A stretch of 64,000 nt of DNA from Streptomyces albireticuli (GTDB lineage Bacteria; Actinomycetota; Actinomycetes; Streptomycetales; Streptomycetaceae), in NCBI RefSeq assembly GCF_002192455.1, contig NZ_CP021744.1, forward strand, positions 4,122,001 through 4,186,000. Direction: 5' to 3'. The notes under the pieces were generated by a model. It worked only from the letters and a program-made list of their open reading frames with translations. It was not told the DNA's origin and ran no database searches. Below are positions 16,510-25,357 of the stretch, one piece after another. Every line of letters starts with the position of its first letter. Position 1 is the stretch's first letter. A program made the translations under genes and the position numbers.

Positions 16510-17409
16510 GTGTCCGGATTCGTAGAGAAGCCCGAACCGGTCGAGGTGCCCGGCCTTGAGCACCTGCACACGGGCAAGGTCCGCGACCTCTACCGCGACG
16601 GGGCGGGCCGGCTGGTGATGGTCGCCTCCGACCGCGTCTCGGCCTACGACTGGGTGCTGCCCACCGAGATCCCCGACAAGGGCCGGGTCCTCACCCAGCT
16701 CTCGCTGTGGTGGTTCGAGCGCCTCACCGACCTGGCACCGAACCACGTGCTCTCCACCGAGCTGCCGCCCGGCGCCCCCGCCGACTGGGAGGGCCGCACG
16801 CTGATCTGCCGCTCCCTGGACATGGTCCCGGTCGAGTGCGTGGCCCGCGGCTATCTCACGGGCTCGGGCCTCGCGGAGTACGAGCAGACCCGCACGGTCT
16901 GCGGCCTCGCCCTCCCCGAGGGCCTGACCGACGGCTCCGAGCTGCCCTCCCCGATCTTCACCCCGGCCGCCAAGGCCGAGGTCGGCGAGCACGACGAGAA
17001 CGTCTCCTACGAGGAGGTGGCCCGGCAGGTGGGCGCCGAGACGGCCGCCCAGCTCCGCCAGGCCACCCTCGCCGTCTACGGCCGGGCCCGCGACATCGCC
17101 CGCGACCGGGGCATCATCCTCGCCGACACGAAGTTCGAGTTCGGCTTCGCGGACGGGGAGCTGGTCCTGGCCGACGAGGTGCTGACGCCGGACTCCTCCC
17201 GCTTCTGGCCCGCCGACAGCTGGCAGCCGGGCCGCGCCCAGCCGTCCTTCGACAAGCAGTTCGTCCGCGACTGGCTCTCCTCCCCGGCCTCGGGCTGGGA
17301 CCGCAAGGGCGAGCTGCCCCCGCCGGAGCTCCCGCGGGACGTGGTGGAGCAGACGCGGTCGAAGTACGTGGAGGCGTACGAGCGCCTGACGGGCATGAGC
17401 TGGCAGTAG
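16510..17409 (+). CDS. purC: Phosphoribosylaminoimidazole-succinocarboxamide synthase
   Basis: SAICAR synthetase: ATP-dependent coupling of aspartate to CAIR in de novo purine synthesis, cytoplasmic. The 299-residue length fits the actinobacterial form. Recognisable segments are GKVRDLY (ATP loop, residues 21-27), VASDRVSAYDWVLP, SLDMVPVECVARGYLTGSG and DTKFEFGF. GTG 16510 is preceded by AGGAGGA 4 bases away. It follows the dimethylformamidase-like gene by 68 bases. Confidence 0.97.
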   Translation: MSGFVEKPEPVEVPGLEHLHTGKVRDLYRDGAGRLVMVASDRVSAYDWVLPTEIPDKGRVLTQLSLWWFERLTDLAPNHVLSTELPPGAPADWEGRTLICRSLDMVPVECVARGYLTGSGLAEYEQTRTVCGLALPEGLTDGSELPSPIFTPAAKAEVGEHDENVSYEEVARQVGAETAAQLRQATLAVYGRARDIARDRGIILADTKFEFGFADGELVLADEVLTPDSSRFWPADSWQPGRAQPSFDKQFVRDWLSSPASGWDRKGELPPPELPRDVVEQTRSKYVEAYERLTGMSWQ

Positions 17410-17479
17410 GCGGCGTGGCCGGGCCGGACGGGCTGATTCCCGCCCGGCCCGGCCGCCGCACCACGTAACGGTCCGTCCG

Positions 17480-18520
17480 TCACACCACGTACCGGTCCGG
17501 CGCGAACAGGCCCAGGTTGTCCCGGACCCACTCCGACGTCCGGGCCAGCCCCTCCTCCAGGTCCACGACCGGCCGCCAGCCGGCCCACTCCCGCGCCCGG
17601 GAGTTGTCCGACAGCAGCCGCTCCACCTCGCTCCCCGACGGCCGCAGCCGGGACGGGTCCACGACGACCTTCGCGTCCCGCCCGGACGCCCGGATCAGCG
17701 ACTCGGCGAGGTCCCCGACGGAGATCTCGCGGCCCGTGCCGAGGTTGACCGCGTGACCGACCGCCCGGTCGCAGTCCGCGAGCGCGAGGAACCCCTCGGC
17801 CGTGTCGGTCACATACGTGAAGTCGCGGGTCGGCGTCGTCGAGCCGAGCTTGATCTCGGAGGCTCCCGCGTGCAGCTGCGCCAGGATCGTGGGGATCACG
17901 GCCCGCGCGGACTGGCGGGGCCCGTAGGTGTTGAAGGGCCGCACGACCGTGACGGGCAGCTCGAAGGAGTGCGCGTAGGACAGGGCCAGCATGTCCGCGC
18001 CGATCTTCGAGGCGGAGTAGGGCGACTGCGGCTGAAGCGGGTGGTCCTCCCGGATCGGCACGGTCCGCGCCGTCCCGTACACCTCACTGGTCGAGGTGTG
18101 CACCATCCGCCGCACCCCATGGCGTCGGCAGGCCGCCGCGACGTGCTCCGTACCGGCCATGTTGGTCTGCACGTACGCCTCGGGCGAGGCGTAGCTGTAC
18201 GGGATGCCGATCAGCGCGGCGAGGTGGAAGACGGTGTCGCAGCCGGCGACGGCGTCCATCACCCGCCCCGCGTCCCGGACGTCACCGGCGAGCGTCTCCA
18301 CGGGGGAGTCCGGACCCAGGTACCGGGCGAGGTGGCCGCGCTCGGCGTAGGGCTTGTAGTGGACGAGCACCCGCACCCGGGCGCCGCGCTCGACGAGCAG
18401 GTCGACGAGGGTCGACCCGATGAATCCCTCGGCGCCGGTGACCAGGACGGTGCGCCCTGCCCAGCTCTGCGGGGCCGGAGCCGGGTTCGAGGCCGGGTAC
18501 GGGGTGGTGAGCGTGCTCAT
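17480..18520 (-). CDS. NAD-dependent epimerase/dehydratase, LegB-like
   Basis: A 346-residue extended short-chain dehydrogenase acting on nucleotide sugars. The NAD loop GAEGFIGS (about 29-36), HLAALIGIPYSY, TSTSEVYGTA and the catalytic YSASK are intact, and RPFNTYGPRQSARAVIPT closely follows the LegB (UDP-GlcNAc 4,6-dehydratase of legionaminic-acid type) pattern as I know it. It starts with ATG 18520 after AAAGGA. It lies downstream of the MurG paralogue on the same strand (111-base gap), suggesting joint work on an amino-sugar glycoconjugate. The exact substrate is inferred. Confidence 0.85.
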   Translation of the reverse strand: MSTLTTPYPASNPAPAPQSWAGRTVLVTGAEGFIGSTLVDLLVERGARVRVLVHYKPYAERGHLARYLGPDSPVETLAGDVRDAGRVMDAVAGCDTVFHLAALIGIPYSYASPEAYVQTNMAGTEHVAAACRRHGVRRMVHTSTSEVYGTARTVPIREDHPLQPQSPYSASKIGADMLALSYAHSFELPVTVVRPFNTYGPRQSARAVIPTILAQLHAGASEIKLGSTTPTRDFTYVTDTAEGFLALADCDRAVGHAVNLGTGREISVGDLAESLIRASGRDAKVVVDPSRLRPSGSEVERLLSDNSRAREWAGWRPVVDLEEGLARTSEWVRDNLGLFAPDRYVV

Positions 18521-18631
18521 GCGAGGTCCTTTCGGAGGCGGGAAGCGGTTCCCGCCGTGGCGAGGGGAAGTCGGGTACGCGCCGGGCGTCCGGCGGTTCG
18601 GTGGGGGAGGGGAGGACCGGGGCCGGGCCGG

Positions 18632-19843
18632 TCAGGCGGCGTCGGGCAGCCGCCCGGCATCCCACGGGCCGTGGACCGGCGCGGCCCCTCCCGGTGACCA
18701 CCCGGCCAGCCGCAGCACCCACGCCGCCATCAGGTCCGCGGCGACCGCGTGCGTACCGGGATCCGCGGCCGCCCCCATCGCGGCCAGCCGCGCCGGATCC
18801 GTCAGGAGCGGCTCGATCAGCCCGGCCAGCCGGTCGCCCGTGGCCTCGCCGTCGGGGAGCAGCAGCCCCGCCCCGGCGTCCGAGAGCACCCGCGCGTTGT
18901 GGGTCTGGTGGTCGTGCGGGGCGTGCGGATAGGGCACCAGCACCGCCGGCACGCCCACGGTCGCCAGCTCGGCCACCGTCGCCGAACCCGCCCGGCAGAC
19001 CACCACGTCGGCGGCCGCGTAGGCGAGGTCCATCCGGTCGAGGTAGCCGACCGCCGTGGCGACGCCGTCGCAGCCGTCCGCGGCCAGCCGGGCCCGTACG
19101 GCCGCCAGCGCGGCCGGCCCGGTCTTGATCAGCAGATGGACGCCGGGGGCGCCGCGCCACCGCCGGGCCAGTTCCACCGCCGCCTCGGTGAGCCGCGCCG
19201 CGCCCAGGCTGCCGCCGTTGAACAGCACCAGCCGCGCGTCCACGGGCACCCCGAAGGACTCCCGCGCCGACGCCCGCAGCGCGGCCCGCGCCGCCCGGTC
19301 CAGCCCGGCCACCGCGCCCACCAGCGGCATCCCCACCGTCTCGGCGCGGGCCCCGGCCCGCGCCGAGAGGTGCTCACGGCTGCGGTCGAAGGCCAGCGCC
19401 ACATGCGGGGTCAGGGTGGTGGCGAACCGGTTCGCCCGGCCCGGCACCGCGTTGGACTCGTGGACGAGCGCGGGCCGCCCCGCCAGCCGGGCGCCGAGCA
19501 CCGCGGGCGCGCTGGGATAGCCGCCCATGCCGACGACGACCTGCGCCCGCTGCTCCTCGATCACCCGGCGCGCCTGCATCCCCGAACGCAGCAGATCGGC
19601 GGGGAGCAGGAAGCGGCGCGAGCCGAGCGACGGGTCGAAGGGGATCATGTCGACCGTGTGCAGCCGGTATCCGGCCGCGGGGATCAGCCGGGTCTCCAGA
19701 CCGCGTTCCGTCCCGATGAAGCTGATGACCGCGTCCGGCACGGCCCGGCGGACCGCGTCGGCCACCGCCAGCCCGGGATAGATGTGACCGCCGGTACCGC
19801 CCGCTCCGACGACCACCGAAAGGGTGTCGTGTGCTGTAGCCAT
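18632..19843 (-). CDS. MurG-type glycosyltransferase (second MurG)
   Basis: A 403-residue GT28 enzyme. MurG hallmarks are present: GAGGTGGHIYPGLAVAD (residues 13-29), GMGGYPSAPAV, HESNAVPGRANR, GGSLGAARL and the UDP-sugar pocket CRAGSATVAELATVGVPAVLVPYP. True MurG adds GlcNAc to lipid I and lives in the dcw cluster; no division genes surround this copy, so it is likely a paralogue using a related lipid-linked sugar. It is divergent from an OmpR-type response regulator whose probable binding repeats lie within 40 bases of its start. The C-terminal 40 residues (after WVLRLAGW) are a Pro/Gly-rich extension. Confidence 0.82.
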   Translation of the reverse strand: MATAHDTLSVVVGAGGTGGHIYPGLAVADAVRRAVPDAVISFIGTERGLETRLIPAAGYRLHTVDMIPFDPSLGSRRFLLPADLLRSGMQARRVIEEQRAQVVVGMGGYPSAPAVLGARLAGRPALVHESNAVPGRANRFATTLTPHVALAFDRSREHLSARAGARAETVGMPLVGAVAGLDRAARAALRASARESFGVPVDARLVLFNGGSLGAARLTEAAVELARRWRGAPGVHLLIKTGPAALAAVRARLAADGCDGVATAVGYLDRMDLAYAAADVVVCRAGSATVAELATVGVPAVLVPYPHAPHDHQTHNARVLSDAGAGLLLPDGEATGDRLAGLIEPLLTDPARLAAMGAAADPGTHAVAADLMAAWVLRLAGWSPGGAAPVHGPWDAGRLPDAA

Positions 19844-19864
19844 GGCCGCAGCGTGGCGAGGCGG

Positions 19865-19882
19865 TCTAAGAGCCTTCTAAGA
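19865..19882. promoter_or_regulatory. Direct repeat, probable response-regulator site
   Basis: TCTAAGA occurs twice with an 11-base period in the 139-base divergent gap between the murG-like gene and the response regulator gene. One-helical-turn direct repeats are the usual target of OmpR/PhoB-family dimers. Confidence 0.5.
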
Positions 19883-19982
19883 CGCGTTCTGCCAAGGTGG
19901 GCGGGGGAACCGGACGGTTCCCCACCGCGTCCGCCCGCCCCCGGACGCGCCCGCCCGCACCCGCGCGAGAGGCCGTCCCCGC

Positions 19983-20684
19983 ATGACCGCTGCCGAGCCG
20001 CCGACCGTCCTCGTCGTCGACGACGACCCCGAGGTGCGGGCCGCCGTCGTCGACGGCCTCTGCGTCGAGGGATACGTGGTCCGCTCCGCCGCCGACGGCC
20101 TGGAAGCGCTGTCCGCCGTCGCCGCCGAGCCGCCCGCCGCGATCGTCCTCGACCTCGCCATGCCCGTGCTCGACGGCCTCGCCGTCTGCCGGCGGCTGCG
20201 CGGCCTCGGCGACCGTACGCCCGTCCTCGTCCTGACCGCCCGCGACGCCGTCTCCGACCGCGTCGCGGGCCTGGACGCGGGCGCCGACGACTACCTCGTC
20301 AAACCCTTCGCCCTGGACGAGCTCTTCGCCCGGCTGCGGGCCCTGCTGCGCCGCGCGGCCCCCGCCGAACCGGCCGAGGAGAGCGAGACGCTGGTCTTCG
20401 CCGACCTCACCGTCGACCCGGCCACCCGCACCGGGACGCGCGGCGGCGTCCCCGTCGAGCTCACCCGCACCGAGTTCGCCCTGCTCGACGTGCTGATGCG
20501 GCACCCGGGGCAGGTGCTGCCGCGCGAGGTGATCCAGGAACGGGTCTGGGGCACGGACTTCGGCACGGACTCCAACTCCCTCGCCGTCTACATCGGTTAC
20601 CTCCGCCGCAAACTGGAGGCGGGCGGCGCGCCCCGGCTCGTCCACACCGTGCACGGCGTCGGCTACCGGCTGGCCGAGCAGTGA
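19983..20684 (+). CDS. OmpR/PhoB-family response regulator
   Basis: A 233-residue two-component regulator. The receiver domain has the acidic pair DDD near residue 13, the phospho-acceptor Asp in VLDLAMPVLDG, and the Thr/Lys switch residues in LTARD and KPF. The C-terminal winged helix (LTRTEFALLDVLMRHPGQVLPR ... NSLAVYIGYLRRKLEAGG) is of the OmpR type. ATG 19983 has GAGAGG 11 bases upstream. Its stop overlaps the kinase start by four bases (GTGA), so the pair is translationally coupled. It probably controls its own promoter and the divergent murG-like/epimerase pair. Confidence 0.92.
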   Translation: MTAAEPPTVLVVDDDPEVRAAVVDGLCVEGYVVRSAADGLEALSAVAAEPPAAIVLDLAMPVLDGLAVCRRLRGLGDRTPVLVLTARDAVSDRVAGLDAGADDYLVKPFALDELFARLRALLRRAAPAEPAEESETLVFADLTVDPATRTGTRGGVPVELTRTEFALLDVLMRHPGQVLPREVIQERVWGTDFGTDSNSLAVYIGYLRRKLEAGGAPRLVHTVHGVGYRLAEQ

Positions 20685-22063
20685 GGGCCCTGCGGCGGCG
20701 CCTCCTCGGCCGCAGACCGCTGCGGGCCCGGCTGGCGCTCGTCACCTCCGCCGCCGTCGCCGTCGTCGCCCTGGGCGTCCTCGCGGCGGCCTACGTCGTC
20801 ATCCGCTACGAACTCGTCCGCCAGCTCGACCTCCAGCTCAAGCAGCAGGCCAGCCTGATCGCCGCCCAGCAGAGCCGGGAGAGCCCCACGACCGGGACGC
20901 TGTACGGCGAGTGCGCCTGGCTCGCCGCGCCCGCCTGCGCCCAGGTCGTGCGGGCCGACCCGACCGCGCACCCGGCGGACCTGGTGCTTCCCGTGACCGG
21001 CGCCACCCGCCGCGTCGCCGCCGGCACCCTCGGCGAGTACTACAGCGACATCACCTTGGACGGCCGCGCCATGCGGATGTTCACCACCCCGGTCAAGGGC
21101 GGCCGCGCCCTCCAGGTCGCGGTCCGCTCCGACACCGTCGACAAGGGCGTGCGCCAGGCCGGCCTGCTGCTCGGCGCCGTCGGCGGCGGCGGGGTCCTCC
21201 TCGCGGCGGGGCTCGGCTACTTCGCCTCCCGCACCTCCCTGCGGCCCGTCACCCGGCTCACCGCGACGGCCGAGCGGATCGCCGCCACCCGCGACCCGGC
21301 CCACCGCATCGAGCTGCCCCCGTACGAGGCGCGCCGCCAGGACGAGATCACCAGCCTCGCCACCAGCTTCAACACCATGCTCGGCGAGCTGGAGGAGGCC
21401 GTCGCCGCCCAGCGCCGCCTGGTCGCCGACGCCTCCCACGAGCTGCGCACCCCGCTCACCGCGCTGCGCACCAACGCCGAACTCCTGGCCCGCGCCGAAC
21501 GGCTCACCCCCGCCCAGCGCGAACGGGCCTCCGGAGCCCTCGGCCGGCAGCTCCGCGAGGTGACGGGCCTGGTCAACGACCTCATCGAGCTCGCCCGGGA
21601 CGAGGAGCCGCAGCAGCTCGTCGAACGGGTCCGGCTCGACCTGCTGGCCGAGCGCTGCGTCGGCGAGGCCCGCGGCCACTGGCCGGCCACCCCCTTCGTC
21701 GCCGAGTTCGCCGAGGCCACCGTCTCCGGTGTGCCGGCCCGCCTCGCCCGGCTGCTGTCCAACCTGCTCGACAACGCCGCCAAGTTCAGCCCGCCCGGCG
21801 CCATGGTCGAGGTCCGCCTGGACCGCACCGCCGACGGGCTCGACCTCACCGTCCGCGACCACGGCCCCGGGATCTCCACCGAGGACCTGCCCTACGTCTT
21901 CGACCGCTTCTACCGCTCCCGCCAGGCCCGCGCCCTGCCCGGCTCCGGCCTCGGCCTCGCCATGGGCCGCCAGATCGCCCGCGCCCACGGCGCCGAGCTC
22001 ACCGCCGAACAGGCCCCGGGCGGCGGCGCCCGCTTCCGCCTCCACTTCCCCCCGGAGCAGTGA
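20681..22063 (+). CDS. Sensor histidine kinase
   Basis: A 460-residue membrane kinase, partner of the preceding regulator. The first membrane helix (LALVTSAAVAVVALGVLAAAYVVI) is followed by an extracellular sensor of about 120 residues with two Cys (GECAWLAAPACAQ) that could form a disulfide. The second helix (LLLGAVGGGGVLLAAGLGYFA), HAMP, the H-box DASHELRTPLTALRTN, and the N, G1 and G2 boxes (NLLDNAAKFS, DHGPGIS, GSGLGLAM) follow. GTG 20681 overlaps the regulator stop. The signal is unknown; association with a MurG paralogue suggests the cell envelope. Confidence 0.9.
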   Translation: MRALRRRLLGRRPLRARLALVTSAAVAVVALGVLAAAYVVIRYELVRQLDLQLKQQASLIAAQQSRESPTTGTLYGECAWLAAPACAQVVRADPTAHPADLVLPVTGATRRVAAGTLGEYYSDITLDGRAMRMFTTPVKGGRALQVAVRSDTVDKGVRQAGLLLGAVGGGGVLLAAGLGYFASRTSLRPVTRLTATAERIAATRDPAHRIELPPYEARRQDEITSLATSFNTMLGELEEAVAAQRRLVADASHELRTPLTALRTNAELLARAERLTPAQRERASGALGRQLREVTGLVNDLIELARDEEPQQLVERVRLDLLAERCVGEARGHWPATPFVAEFAEATVSGVPARLARLLSNLLDNAAKFSPPGAMVEVRLDRTADGLDLTVRDHGPGISTEDLPYVFDRFYRSRQARALPGSGLGLAMGRQIARAHGAELTAEQAPGGGARFRLHFPPEQ

Positions 22064-22096
22064 AGCGGCCCGCCTCCGCTTGCCCCCCGGAAACGC

Positions 22097-22129
22097 CGAA
22101 GGCCCCGATCGTGATGATCGGGGCCTTCG
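22097..22129. terminator. Bidirectional terminator (copy 1 of duplicated module)
   Basis: 14-bp perfect stem around GAAGGCCCCGATC with a 5-base loop, between the histidine kinase and a convergent tRNA-Gly. It is nearly identical to the hairpin at 26586-26618. Confidence 0.8.
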
Positions 22130-22136
22130 TTCTCTG

Positions 22137-22209
<73 letters not shown>

Positions 22210-22242
22210 ATCGCACCGCGCTCTCGTGCGGTGCGGGAACCA

Positions 22243-22902
22243 CTATAGCCAACCCTGAGCGCGTGCGATGCGCGCCGCCGCATGACGGTTCTCCGCCCCC
22301 AGCTTCGCGACCGCCGCCGAGAGGTAGTTCCGGACCGTCCCCGGCGTCAGCGAGGCGCGCTCGGCGATCTCCGCGACAGGCGCTCCGTCCTCGGCCAGCT
22401 CCAGCAGCTCCGCCTCCCGCGCCGTCAGCGGGGAGTCCCCGGCGCTTATCGCGTCGGCCGCCAACTCCGGGTCCACATAGCGGCTTCCCCCGTGCACCGA
22501 GCGGATGATCTCGGCCAGCCGCTGCGCCGAGACGGTCTTCGGCACGAACCCCCGCACCCCCGCCTCCAAGGCCCGCTTCAGGTGCCCCGGACGCCCGTGA
22601 CCAGTCACGATCATGGTGCGGCAACCGGGCAGCTCCGCCCGCAGGGTTGTGGCCACCATCACACCGTCGGCCCCCGGCATCTGAAGATCCAGCACCGCGA
22701 CATCCGGCCGGAACGTCCGCGCCATCGCCACCGCCTCCGGCCCCGACGCGGCCTCCGCGACCACCTGGAGATCGTCCTCCAGCCCCAGCAGCGCGGCCAG
22801 CGCGCCCCGGATCAGGTGCTCGTCGTCCGCGAGCATGACCCGCACGGGCGGGGGAGCGGAACGCCCGGGTGCCGGTGCCCCCTCGTACCGGTCGTCCGTC
22901 AT
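22243..22902 (-). CDS. NarL/LuxR-type response regulator (DesR/LnrK-like)
   Basis: A 219-residue regulator. The receiver domain has LADDEH, the phospho-acceptor Asp in VAVLDLQMPGADG, and Lys in GFVPKTVS. The C-terminal LuxR helix-turn-helix is LTAREAELLELAEDGAPVAEIA ... LTPGTVRNYLSAAVAKLGAENR. The ATG at 22902 overlaps the kinase stop (ATGA). It is last gene of an ABC ATPase-permease-HK-RR set on the minus strand, the arrangement of lipid-stress or linearmycin-type exporters (LnrJK, DesKR). It probably regulates the ABC genes. Confidence 0.92.
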   Translation of the reverse strand: MTDDRYEGAPAPGRSAPPPVRVMLADDEHLIRGALAALLGLEDDLQVVAEAASGPEAVAMARTFRPDVAVLDLQMPGADGVMVATTLRAELPGCRTMIVTGHGRPGHLKRALEAGVRGFVPKTVSAQRLAEIIRSVHGGSRYVDPELAADAISAGDSPLTAREAELLELAEDGAPVAEIAERASLTPGTVRNYLSAAVAKLGAENRHAAARIARAQGWL

Positions 22903-24533
22903 GCCGCCCCTCCGCCTTCTCCGGCCGCCCCGTCCCGGTCGCCCGGAACCCGGACGAGACCCGCTCCCACGGCCACGGGCTCCCCGCGGCCTCCCCTCTC
23001 CGACGCCTCCCAGCCGGGGGCCGGTTCCCCGCCCCCGGCCCCCGGCAGGACGGTCCCCCCGCCCACCGATCCGGCAGCCGCCCCCGCGCCTGCCGTCCCC
23101 CCGGCTGCCGGAACTCTGTCCCCCGGAACCTCGCCTGTCGGAACCCCGCCCGACCGCACCCCGCCCGTCGGAACCCCGCCCGCCGGAACCCCGGCCGACG
23201 GGGCATCCGCCGCCGGGACCTTCGCCGCCCGCCCCTCGCCCGTCGGCACATCGCCCGCCGACGCCTTCGCCGCCGGGGTCTTCGCCGGCGGGACCTTGGC
23301 CAGCGGGACCTTCGCCGTGAGGCGGAACACCGCCGGCGGCCGCCGCTCCGCCGTCACCGTGCCGCCCAGGACCGCGAGCCGCTCCCCCAGGCCCCTCAGC
23401 CCCGAACCGCCCCCGGCCGACACCGAGCCGCCCACACGGTCCGCACCGTCCGCCGCCCCGGTGTCCGGTGCCCCGTCGTTCTCCATGACGAGCACCGCCA
23501 CGTCGTTCACGATCCGCAGCCGCACCGCGCACCGCCCGGCGTCCGCGTGCCGCAGCACATTGGTCGTGGCCTCCCGGACCACCCAGGCCAGCGCCGACTG
23601 CACCGGCGCCGGCAGCTGCCCGCCCGCCGTGTCGTCGATCCGGCACTCGATCCCCGCGGCGGAGAGCACGCCACGGGCCCCCACCAGCTCGGTGGGCAGA
23701 TCCGCCTCGCGGTAGCCGCGCACCACCTCACGGACCTCACGCTGCGAGTCCCGGGCGATGCCCTGGACCTCGGCCATCAGCTCCAGGGCCTGGGGCGCCC
23801 CCCGCCGCCCCAGCTGCACCGCCAGCTCGCTCTTGAGCGCGATCACCGCGAGGTTGCGCCCCAGGACATCGTGGAGGTCCCGCCCGAACCGCAGCCGCTC
23901 CTCCGCCACCGCCAGCCGCGCCTTCGCGTCCCGCGCCGTCTCCAGCTCCCACATCACCCGCAGCATCCAGCCCGACGCCCGCCCGACGGACGCGCACCAC
24001 AAGGAGATGAAGAGCACCCCCGCGGTCAGGAAACCCGCGGCCGACCAGTCCCCGCCGGGCAGCAGGACCAGGAGCCCCAGAGCCAGCGCGACGACGACGC
24101 ATCCCAGGACGTACCGGCGGAGCCGGACCATCAGGGTGAGCGGACCGAAGGTCGTCAGGGCGCTGTTCATCAGGAACACCCCGACGGTCGAGGCACCCCG
24201 CGGGCTCTCCACCTGGAAGGAGACCACCATGCAGACGAGCCCGGCGACGAACAGCACCCCCTGCGCGGCCACACCCCACCACGGAGCCGGCTTGTCCCAG
24301 AGATAGCGGTCGAGAGCGCGCCGGAAGACCGGGATGCCCAGCAGCCCCTGGAAGGTGGTGAGGCAGCCGAGGACCAGCATCCACGGCCGGTCGACGCCGT
24401 TGACCAGCATGGGGCTCAGAGCGAGCGCGGGAAGCAGACAGGGCAGCAGATACAGCGTCCACCGCGTATAGCTGTCGACCTTGGCGACCCTGCTCCGCCC
24501 CCGCCAGTCCCGTACCCGCGTCCATATCGACAT
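22899..24533 (-). CDS. Sensor histidine kinase (HisKA_3, DesK-like) with repetitive tail
   Basis: A 544-residue kinase. About five to six membrane helices fill residues 25-200. The dimerisation box with the phospho-His is in LRFGRDLHDVLGRNLAVIALKS, and the ATPase has VREATTNVLRHA and GSGLRGLGERL. It has almost no extracellular loop, so the signal is probably read in the membrane. Unusually, after the ATPase domain comes a roughly 140-residue low-complexity tail with recurring VP(T/A)GGVP-like units. ATG 24533 is the first Met. It overlaps the regulator by four bases and follows the permease by 53 bases. Confidence 0.88.
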   Translation of the reverse strand: MSIWTRVRDWRGRSRVAKVDSYTRWTLYLLPCLLPALALSPMLVNGVDRPWMLVLGCLTTFQGLLGIPVFRRALDRYLWDKPAPWWGVAAQGVLFVAGLVCMVVSFQVESPRGASTVGVFLMNSALTTFGPLTLMVRLRRYVLGCVVVALALGLLVLLPGGDWSAAGFLTAGVLFISLWCASVGRASGWMLRVMWELETARDAKARLAVAEERLRFGRDLHDVLGRNLAVIALKSELAVQLGRRGAPQALELMAEVQGIARDSQREVREVVRGYREADLPTELVGARGVLSAAGIECRIDDTAGGQLPAPVQSALAWVVREATTNVLRHADAGRCAVRLRIVNDVAVLVMENDGAPDTGAADGADRVGGSVSAGGGSGLRGLGERLAVLGGTVTAERRPPAVFRLTAKVPLAKVPPAKTPAAKASAGDVPTGEGRAAKVPAADAPSAGVPAGGVPTGGVRSGGVPTGEVPGDRVPAAGGTAGAGAAAGSVGGGTVLPGAGGGEPAPGWEASERGGRGEPVAVGAGLVRVPGDRDGAAGEGGGAA

Positions 24534-24586
24534 CGGCCGCGCTCCCCCCGTCGCCCTGTCATCCCTCGTCCGGCAGGCTCATCGTC

Positions 24587-25357
24587 CTACCGGCGCGGCT
24601 CCCACCGGAACCACCGACGTACAGCAAACACGGCCACAAACGTCCAGGCCAGCGCGGTGGCCACGTGCCCCACGGCCTCATAGGCGCTCAGGCCGCCGAG
24701 CCAGCCGCCGCGCACCAGCTCGACCACCGGAGAAAGCGGCAGCAACTCGCAGACATCGGCCAGCACGTCCGGCATGGCCTCCAGCGGGATGAGGAGCCCC
24801 GAGCCCATCAGCGAGATCAGCAGCAGGGGAGTGGTGACCAGCTGGGCGCTCTCCACCGTCTTCGCCCAGGCCGTGGTCAGCGCGGCCAGCGCGATGGACA
24901 GCACCACTCCCAGCACCATCCCGATCAGCATCAGGTCGAGACGGGAAGGGGCCCGCAGGTCCATCCAGAAGACCCCCGCCACCAGCAGGACCACCATCTG
25001 GGCCAGGGCGACCGCCACAGCCGGCAGCGCCGTGCCGCCGAGTATCTCGGCGTCGCCCGCCTCGCCCGTGCGGAGCCGCTTGAGGACGAGCTCCTCGCGG
25101 CGGGCCACATAGGCGCTGACCAGGTTCTGATAGATGACGAAGAGCAGGATGAAGCCGAAGGCACCGGTCAGCGACGACTCGTTGAGCGACATCCCGGTGT
25201 CGCCGAGATCCATCTCGCCGACCGTGCGGCGCATCGTCCACACCATGAGCACCGGCAGCAGCAGCGCCACATAGAGCGCCATCTTGTTCCGTCCGAGCAG
25301 GATCAGCTCCGCCCGGCCCAGCGCCAGCATCCGCGGCGCCGCTGTGGATATCGCCAT
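24587..25357 (-). CDS. ABC-2 type transporter permease
   Basis: A 256-residue integral membrane protein with six predicted helices, for example FGFILLFVIYQNLVSAYV, MVLLVAGVFWM, MVLGVVLSIALAALTTAW and LLLISLMGSGLLIPL. The EXXG-type turn after helix 4 and the C-terminal WTFVAVFAVRRWF are typical of ABC-2 export permeases. The ATG at 25357 shares its A with the ATPase stop (TGATG), so the two are coupled. Exports an unidentified compound (drug or lipid), by family analogy. Confidence 0.9.
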   Translation of the reverse strand: MAISTAAPRMLALGRAELILLGRNKMALYVALLLPVLMVWTMRRTVGEMDLGDTGMSLNESSLTGAFGFILLFVIYQNLVSAYVARREELVLKRLRTGEAGDAEILGGTALPAVAVALAQMVVLLVAGVFWMDLRAPSRLDLMLIGMVLGVVLSIALAALTTAWAKTVESAQLVTTPLLLISLMGSGLLIPLEAMPDVLADVCELLPLSPVVELVRGGWLGGLSAYEAVGHVATALAWTFVAVFAVRRWFRWEPRR

